A stretch of 64,000 nt of DNA from Acidobacteriota bacterium (lineage in GTDB: Bacteria > Acidobacteriota > Terriglobia > Terriglobales > SCQP01). A program made the position numbers and the translations under genes. The DNA lies in assembly GCA_021818955.1 (NCBI GenBank), contig JAKASR010000001.1, positions 62,001-126,000 of the forward strand, given 5' to 3'. Shown piece after piece: positions 58,626-64,000 of the stretch. Under the pieces are notes generated by a model. It had not been told where the DNA came from and made no database searches. It was given only the letters and a program-made list of their open reading frames with translations. Every line of letters begins with the position of its first letter. The first letter of the stretch is position 1.

Positions 58626-61220
58626 ATGGGTAAGTGGACGCGGCGGAGCATTTTACAAGGCGGGCTGGCAGCGGGCATGGCGGGCACAGTGCTGCCCCCC
58701 CGGCTCTTGACGCAAGCCCGCGAAGTGGATACGATCTGGCCCGCGGAATCCGGCGCGGCCCACGCGCCACTCCAGGATTCGGTGCTCCACTACGCCCATC
58801 CTCTTCCGGGCGATTTAAACCCGCGCGAGCGGCTGCTCTTCGATCATGGCTGGCGCTTTCACTTAGGCAACGCCGATGATGAAAGCCGCGATTTCAACTT
58901 CGGCACGAACGATCATACTTTTTTCAAAACCAACCTGGTGTCGCCCGTGGCACAGCCGAACTTCAATGATCACGCTTGGAGGCTGCTCGATTTACCGCAC
59001 GATTGGGCGGTGGAGTTGCCGTTTCATGACGATCCCAAACTCTACCAGCACGGCTGCAAGCCGCTCGGCCGCAAATATCCGGAAACCAGCATTGGATGGT
59101 ACCGGCGGGTCTTTGAGTTAACGGCGGAGGACCGGGGCAAGCGGATCACGATCGAATTCGACGGCGTTTTCCGCGATGCCATGGTGCTGCTGAACGGCGC
59201 TTTTATCGGCCGGAACTTTTCCGGCTACGCGCCTTTCCGTTTCGATATCACCGATTTTGTTTATTACGGCCGCCCCAGCGCGCTGGCGGTGCGGGTGGAT
59301 GCGAGTTTAAACGAAGGCTGGTTTTATGAAGGCGCCGGCATCTATCGCCATGTCTGGCTGACCAAGACCGCGCCGGTGCATGCCGCCTACGACGGCACTT
59401 ATGTGCGCTCCACGGTTAAACCGGGCGCGGCTGCAATCGCGATCTCCACCGAGGTGGATAATGACTCCGGCACCGCCTCGAGCTGCCGCGTGCACTCGCG
59501 CATTTTGGACGCAACCGGAAGGGTAGTGGCGCAAGCCGCGCCGGCGGCACTGTCGCTAAAGCCCTGGAGCCGCCGCCGGGCGCAACAGCCGGTAACGCTG
59601 TCCCGGCCGGAGCTTTGGTCGCCCGATCATCCTTACTTGTATCGCCTGGAAATCGCGATTGAGGCCGGCGGCCAGGTGGTGGACCGCTATGAGACTATTT
59701 TTGGCGTGCGCACGGTGAAATTCGACGCGCAGCGCGGCTTATTTCTCAACGGCAAACCGCTCAAGGTACAAGGCACCTGCAATCACCAGGACCATGCCGG
59801 GGTAGGCTCGGCGGTACCGGACCGGGTGCAATATTTCCGTATCGAGCGGTTGAAGGCGATGGGCGCCAACGCTTACCGCACCTCGCACAATCCGCCGACG
59901 CCGGCGCTGCTGGATGCCTGCGACCGGCTGGGCATGGTGGTGTTCGACGAGACGCGCATGATGTCCTCTTCGCCGGAGGGATTGAGCCAATTGGAACGGC
60001 TGATCCGGCGCGACCGCAACCGCCCCTCGGTGATTGTCTGGTCGTTGGGCAACGAGGAACCGATTCAGGGCACGCCGCTGGGAGTGCGCGTGGTGACCAC
60101 GATGAAACGCCTGGCGCGGCGGCTCGATCCCAGCCGGCTGACCTCGGCGGCCATGAACGGCGGCTGGGGCCACGGCATCTCGGCGGTGCTCGATATTCAA
60201 GGCTTCAATTACGGCTTGCCGCGCATTGACGAGTTCCACCAAAAATTTCCCCATCAGCCCTCGTGGGGCTCGGAAACCGCCAGTACGGTTTCCACCCGCG
60301 GCATTTACGCCAACGACCCCGCCCGAGGCTACGTCAGCGCCTATGACCTGAACCGTCCGCCCTGGGCCGAGCGGGCGGAGAGCTGGTGGAGTTTTTATGC
60401 CGAGCGGGCGTGGCTGGCGGGCGGGTTTGCCTGGACCGGCTTCGATTATCGCGGCGAACCGACGCCTTACGGCTGGCCCTGCATCAACTCGCATTTCGGC
60501 ATTCTCGATACCTGCGGCTTCGCCAAAGACAACTTTTACTATTACCGCGCCTGGTGGCAGCCCGAGGCGGTGCTGCACCTGTTTCCGCATTGGAACTGGA
60601 CCGGCGGGCAGATTATGGTCTGGGCGCACTCGAACCTGGAAGAAGTCGAGCTCTTGCTGAACGGGCGCAGCCAGGGCCGCCAGAAGATGAAACCCTATAG
60701 CCATGTCCAGTGGCAGGTGAACTATGAGCCGGGCGCAATCGAGGCGCGCGGCTATCGCGGCGGCAAGCTGGTGTTGACGGCGCGGCGCGAGACCACCGGC
60801 GCGCCGGCGCGGCTGGCGCTCCAACCTGACCGGCGCCGGCTGGCCGCCGACGGCCAGGACGTAGCGGTGATCACGGTCGAGGTGCAGGACGCCCAGGGGC
60901 GGCTGGCGCCGACGGCGGATACGCCGATCGTCTTTGAAGTCCAAGGGCCGGGACGGCTGATCGGCGTCGGCAACGGCGATCCCAGCAGCCATGAAGCCGA
61001 CAAAGGCGACACGCGGCGGGCGTTCAATGGACTCTGCCAAGCCATCGTGCAGACGGATCGCGGCAAGCCGGGGACGATTACGCTGCGCGCCTCGGGCGCG
61101 GGCGTGGCCTCGGCGCAGTTGAAATTGACCAGCGAAACGGTGCGGCTCGCGCCCAGCGTGCCGGCCTGGGTGGTGAACCCGAAAATGTACCTGCCGCCCA
61201 CCCCGTGGCTGAAGAAATAA
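58626..61220 (+). CDS. Tat-exported GH2 beta-galactosidase-like enzyme
   Basis: Glycoside hydrolase family 2 enzyme of 864 residues. A Tat-type signal (TRRSILQGGLAAGMAG) starts the protein. The sugar-binding jelly roll follows (about 66-250: DHGWRFHLGN, DLPHDWAVE, GWYRRVFEL), then an Ig-like domain and the TIM barrel. The acid/base is in VWSLGNEEP (Glu477) and the nucleophile in SWGSETAS (Glu550). HNPPTPALLDACDRLGMVVFDE is the expected GH2 block. Two C-terminal beta domains (GH2 C/DUF4982-like) close the protein. Periplasmic beta-galactosidase is the simplest call. Confidence 0.93.
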   Translation: MGKWTRRSILQGGLAAGMAGTVLPPRLLTQAREVDTIWPAESGAAHAPLQDSVLHYAHPLPGDLNPRERLLFDHGWRFHLGNADDESRDFNFGTNDHTFFKTNLVSPVAQPNFNDHAWRLLDLPHDWAVELPFHDDPKLYQHGCKPLGRKYPETSIGWYRRVFELTAEDRGKRITIEFDGVFRDAMVLLNGAFIGRNFSGYAPFRFDITDFVYYGRPSALAVRVDASLNEGWFYEGAGIYRHVWLTKTAPVHAAYDGTYVRSTVKPGAAAIAISTEVDNDSGTASSCRVHSRILDATGRVVAQAAPAALSLKPWSRRRAQQPVTLSRPELWSPDHPYLYRLEIAIEAGGQVVDRYETIFGVRTVKFDAQRGLFLNGKPLKVQGTCNHQDHAGVGSAVPDRVQYFRIERLKAMGANAYRTSHNPPTPALLDACDRLGMVVFDETRMMSSSPEGLSQLERLIRRDRNRPSVIVWSLGNEEPIQGTPLGVRVVTTMKRLARRLDPSRLTSAAMNGGWGHGISAVLDIQGFNYGLPRIDEFHQKFPHQPSWGSETASTVSTRGIYANDPARGYVSAYDLNRPPWAERAESWWSFYAERAWLAGGFAWTGFDYRGEPTPYGWPCINSHFGILDTCGFAKDNFYYYRAWWQPEAVLHLFPHWNWTGGQIMVWAHSNLEEVELLLNGRSQGRQKMKPYSHVQWQVNYEPGAIEARGYRGGKLVLTARRETTGAPARLALQPDRRRLAADGQDVAVITVEVQDAQGRLAPTADTPIVFEVQGPGRLIGVGNGDPSSHEADKGDTRRAFNGLCQAIVQTDRGKPGTITLRASGAGVASAQLKLTSETVRLAPSVPAWVVNPKMYLPPTPWLKK

Positions 61221-61612
61221 CTGAGACCGGCCGGCGTGATGATTCAAGCGACTACCGAAAGTTTTTTGTCGTTCATAGGCGCGGGAACTACCAGGAACCC
61301 CACGCAAACCCGGCCTGCGAGCATGGCTTCAGGCAATTTCTCCGAAATTGCTTCGGACGAGAACTTCTGTCCGACTCGGCCGTTAACGCATAAGGAACCG
61401 TCAGCCAGGATATTTCAATATTGGCCGAGCGGCCGTGTGCCACTGCCACATTAATGCAGGTGATTTCGGTTATATCGATCCTGAAGACCGATGGCTATGT
61501 ATTCAATGTTACGAACGCTTGGTGCCGCCGTCAGATTTGTCGTTTATCGGCGAACTTTAATTTGAGCCCAATCCATACTATCGGCTAGACTCTTCGATTG
61601 GAGAGAACGCCC
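61221..61612. other. Intergenic region holding inverted repeat copy C
   Basis: 392 bases without a supported gene. The left part is repeat copy C (61255-61389) in inverted orientation to copies A and B. The rest is unremarkable apart from a GGAGAG Shine-Dalgarno seven bases before 61613. Confidence 0.55.
61255..61389 (-). repeat. Dispersed intergenic repeat, copy C (inverted)
   Basis: On the minus strand it starts GCGTTAACGGCCGAGTCGG, passes a TCGGAC/GTCCGA stem and ends ACAAAAAACTTTCGG. Compared with copy B it has a roughly 30-base insertion carrying its own CAATTTC/GAAATTG hairpin. Confidence 0.85.
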
Positions 61613-64000
61613 GTGACTCACATGATTCGCCGTTTGACTCGCCACTGGCTGGTTTCCTGTCTCGCGCTGCCGGCGCTGGCCGCCGGGTTGGCGCTGGCCG
61701 CCGCCGCGCAGGGCTATCCGGCCGGCTTTTTTCACGCTCTGCGCTGGCGCTCGATTGGCCCCTATCGCGGCGGGCGCACCCGCGCCGGCTGCGGCGTCGC
61801 CGGCCAGCCGAACGTTTTCTATATCGGCGCGGTCAACGGCGGAGTGTGGAAGACGACCGATTATGGCCACACCTGGAAACCGATTTTCGATGCCGAGCCC
61901 ACCGGCTCGATCGGCGCCATCGCGGTGGCGCCCTCCGATCCCAGGGTTATCTACGTGGGCAGCGGCGAGGGACTGCACCGCCCGGATTTGTCGGTGGGCG
62001 ACGGCATGTATAAATCCACCGACGGCGGCAAGACCTGGGAACGCATCGGGTTGCGCGACAGCGAACAGATTCCGGCGATCGCGGTGGACCCTACCGATCC
62101 CGACCGGGTATTCGTGGCGGCGCTGGGGCATCCGTACGGGCCCAATGCGCAGCGCGGTATTTTCCGCACGACCGACGGCGGACGCACCTGGCAAAAGGTG
62201 TTGTACGTCAATGCAAACACCGGCGGCTCGGATGTGGAGATCAATCCCCAAAATCCGCAAATCGTTTATGCCGGGTTATGGGAAGCGCGCGAGGGGCCGT
62301 GGGAAAACGGCGCCTGGCAGGGCACGCACGGAGGGTTGTTCGAATCCACCGACGGCGGCACGCATTGGCGCAAGCTGACCCAGGGCTTGCCGAAAAATCT
62401 GGTACAGGTCGCGGTGGCGATCGCGCCCAGCAAACCGAGTCGCATTTATGCTTCCGTGGCGTCGTTGCCGCATGGGCTGGGGATATACCGCTCCGACAAT
62501 AGCGGCCAAAGCTGGCGCAAAATCACCAGCGATCCGCGACCCGCCGCGCGCATCGGCGGCGGCGACCTGCCCTTGCTGGCGGTGGATCCCAAGAACCCCG
62601 ACGTGGTGTATAGCGACAGCGTAGTGACCTGGAAATCCAGCGATGGCGGCAAAACCTGGAAGGGGATCCGCGGCGCCCCCGGGGGCGACGATTACCAGCA
62701 CATCTGGATCAACCCCAACCATCCACGCATCATGCTGGTATGCAGCGACCAGGGCGCGATTGTTACCGTCAACGGCGGCAAGACCTGGAGTTCGTGGTAC
62801 AACCAACCGACGGCGCAGCTTTATCACGTTGCCGCCGACAACGATTTTCCCTATCACCTTTGCAGCGGCCAGCAGGATAGCGGTTCGGTCTGCATCGCCT
62901 CGCGCGGCAACGGCGGCGAGATTACCTTCCGCGACTGGCATCCGGTGGGAGCGGAAGAATACGCCGATATCGTGCCCGATCCGCTGAACCCGAACTACAT
63001 TGTCGGCGGCAAATTGACGCTCTACAACCGCCGGACCACGCAAGCCGCCGACATCGCGCCCGCACTCAGCCGCAGCCAATACAATCGCGTGGTGCGCACC
63101 GCGCCGATCGCGTTTTCGCCGGTCAACCCGCGGCTGCTGTTCTACGGCACCAACGTGGTGTGGGAAAGCGCCAACCTGGGGCATAGCTGGCGCCGCATCA
63201 GCCCCGACCTGACGCGAAAGACCTGGACGACGCCGGCCAATGTCGGCGTGTACCGCAACCGGCTCACCGCCAAACCGACCCGGCGCGGGGTGGTCTATGC
63301 GATTTCACCCTCGCCCTTGAGCGCCGGCATGATCTGGGCCGGCACGGACGACGGTCAGATTCAACTCACCACCGACGGCGGCCAAATCTGGAAAAACGTG
63401 ACGCCGCCACAGTTGCGTCCCTGGGCCAAGGTTTCGTCACTCGATGCCGGACATTTCAATCGCCTGACGGCCTATGCCGCGATTAATACGTTCCGGCTCG
63501 ACGATCTCCGGCCGCACATTTACCGTACGCACGATGGCGGCCGAACCTGGACCGAAATCGTCCAGGGACTACCGGATGATGCGCCCGTCAATGTCGTCCG
63601 GGAAGACCCGAAGCGGCCGGGACTGCTATTTTGCGGCACCGAGCGCCAGGTCTTCGTCTCTTTCGACGACGGCAATCACTGGCAATCGTTGCGGCTGAAT
63701 ATGCCGGCCAGTTCCGTGCGCGACCTGCTGGTTAAAAATGACGATCTGGTGGCGGCGACCCACGGCCGCGGCTTCTGGATTTTGGACGACATCACGCCCC
63801 TGCGCCAAGTGCAGCATCGGATGCTCAGCCAGACCGCGCATTTATTCCGTCCGGAAACCGCCTGGCGAGTGCGCTGGGATACGAATACCGATACGCCGCT
63901 GCCGCCGGATACGCCTGCGGGACAGAATCCGCCCGACGGCGCGGTGATTAACTATTATCTTGGCCAAGCGCCGCAAGGCCCGGTCACCTTGGGCATCTAT
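61613..64000 (+). CDS. Sortilin/VPS10-like BNR-repeat protein (partial, right edge)
   Basis: Exported protein (signal RRLTRHWLVSCLALPALAAGLALAAAA) whose visible 796 codons run off the right edge. It is a series of BNR/Asp-box repeats with SxDGGxTW (STDGGKTWERI, TTDGGRTWQKV, SSDGGKTWKGI, THDGGRTWTEI), forming a large beta-propeller like VPS10/sortilin and exo-glycanase families. The opening FFHALRWRSIGPYRGGRTRAGCGV and the 'HGRGFWILDDITPL' segment near the end are typical of Acidobacteriota members. Ligand unknown. GTG 61613 has well-spaced GGAGAG; ATG 61622 is the alternative. Confidence 0.85.
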   Translation, partial: MTHMIRRLTRHWLVSCLALPALAAGLALAAAAQGYPAGFFHALRWRSIGPYRGGRTRAGCGVAGQPNVFYIGAVNGGVWKTTDYGHTWKPIFDAEPTGSIGAIAVAPSDPRVIYVGSGEGLHRPDLSVGDGMYKSTDGGKTWERIGLRDSEQIPAIAVDPTDPDRVFVAALGHPYGPNAQRGIFRTTDGGRTWQKVLYVNANTGGSDVEINPQNPQIVYAGLWEAREGPWENGAWQGTHGGLFESTDGGTHWRKLTQGLPKNLVQVAVAIAPSKPSRIYASVASLPHGLGIYRSDNSGQSWRKITSDPRPAARIGGGDLPLLAVDPKNPDVVYSDSVVTWKSSDGGKTWKGIRGAPGGDDYQHIWINPNHPRIMLVCSDQGAIVTVNGGKTWSSWYNQPTAQLYHVAADNDFPYHLCSGQQDSGSVCIASRGNGGEITFRDWHPVGAEEYADIVPDPLNPNYIVGGKLTLYNRRTTQAADIAPALSRSQYNRVVRTAPIAFSPVNPRLLFYGTNVVWESANLGHSWRRISPDLTRKTWTTPANVGVYRNRLTAKPTRRGVVYAISPSPLSAGMIWAGTDDGQIQLTTDGGQIWKNVTPPQLRPWAKVSSLDAGHFNRLTAYAAINTFRLDDLRPHIYRTHDGGRTWTEIVQGLPDDAPVNVVREDPKRPGLLFCGTERQVFVSFDDGNHWQSLRLNMPASSVRDLLVKNDDLVAATHGRGFWILDDITPLRQVQHRMLSQTAHLFRPETAWRVRWDTNTDTPLPPDTPAGQNPPDGAVINYYLGQAPQGPVTLGIY

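Noticed and set aside
59739-61307. 522-codon minus-strand open frame opposite the GH2 gene
   Set aside because: Shadow of a clear GH2 coding sequence; no signal peptide, motif or ribosome-binding site.

Overview
This GC-rich window most likely comes from an Acidobacteriota chromosome (class Terriglobia or a relative). That is an inference from gene content: a 1174-residue Oar-type TonB-dependent receptor with an N-terminal carboxypeptidase-regulatory domain, a pentaheme cytochrome-TPR gene joined to an ASPIC/UnbV gene, a sortilin-like repeat protein, a GH2/GH3/GH42 set, PVM-type microcompartment shell genes and a bactofilin. No rRNA or tRNA gene, complete insertion sequence or CRISPR array was seen.

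Layout. 1-5860: a tightly overlapping minus-strand histidine operon (hisI-hisG-hisD-hisC-HAD phosphatase-hisB-hisH, the last cut by the window edge). It is preceded by a near-consensus promoter, a 19-codon leader peptide with six His codons and a strong hairpin, which together look like a histidine attenuator. 6116-7873: a sugar-nucleotide epimerase-like SDR and a two-gene nucleotidyltransferase module resembling toxin-antitoxin systems. 7870-20623: a divergent carbohydrate locus. On the minus strand are a GntR/UTRA regulator, a large TPR protein, a ROK kinase, a SIS protein and an MFS transporter; on the plus strand are a TonB receptor and a GH42 enzyme separated by a terminator-like hairpin. 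20624-22528: an AT-rich orphan gene, a degenerate cytidylate-kinase-like/nuclease-like fusion and a small acidic protein. 22716-26825: a cytochrome c maturation operon (ccmF, ccmH, a short CcmI-like gene and a membrane-anchored accessory protein).

26981-31959: YihY family protein, zinc ribbon protein, SAM hydrolase, GH3 lipoprotein and a small secreted protein. 32083-38987: a NarX/NarL-like two-component pair followed by a pentaheme cytochrome/TPR gene and an ASPIC/UnbV gene. 39007-46801: coiled-coil protein, cutC, zinc-ribbon membrane protein, an SDR without its catalytic lysine, a ClC channel/transporter, a DUF6580-like membrane protein, an OmpA-like protein and queA. 47061-49346: a class II aldolase with a probable encapsulation peptide, one BMC-H and three BMC-P shell genes, forming a compact microcompartment locus without its aldehyde dehydrogenase. 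49582-52484: bactofilin, thiL and an orphan ABC ATPase behind a structured leader. 52658-56101: a sugar dehydrogenase plus uxuB and uxaE, suggesting hexuronate catabolism. 56199-64000: YheT-like hydrolase, HPP and SPW membrane proteins, a Tat-exported GH2 enzyme and the start of a sortilin-like protein.

The most notable signals are the His leader peptide, which would be translated from a leaderless or nearly leaderless mRNA; the small shell locus with a tagged aldolase; a dispersed structured repeat family found in at least three intergenic regions; and the kinase-like/nuclease-like fusion beside an AT-rich island.
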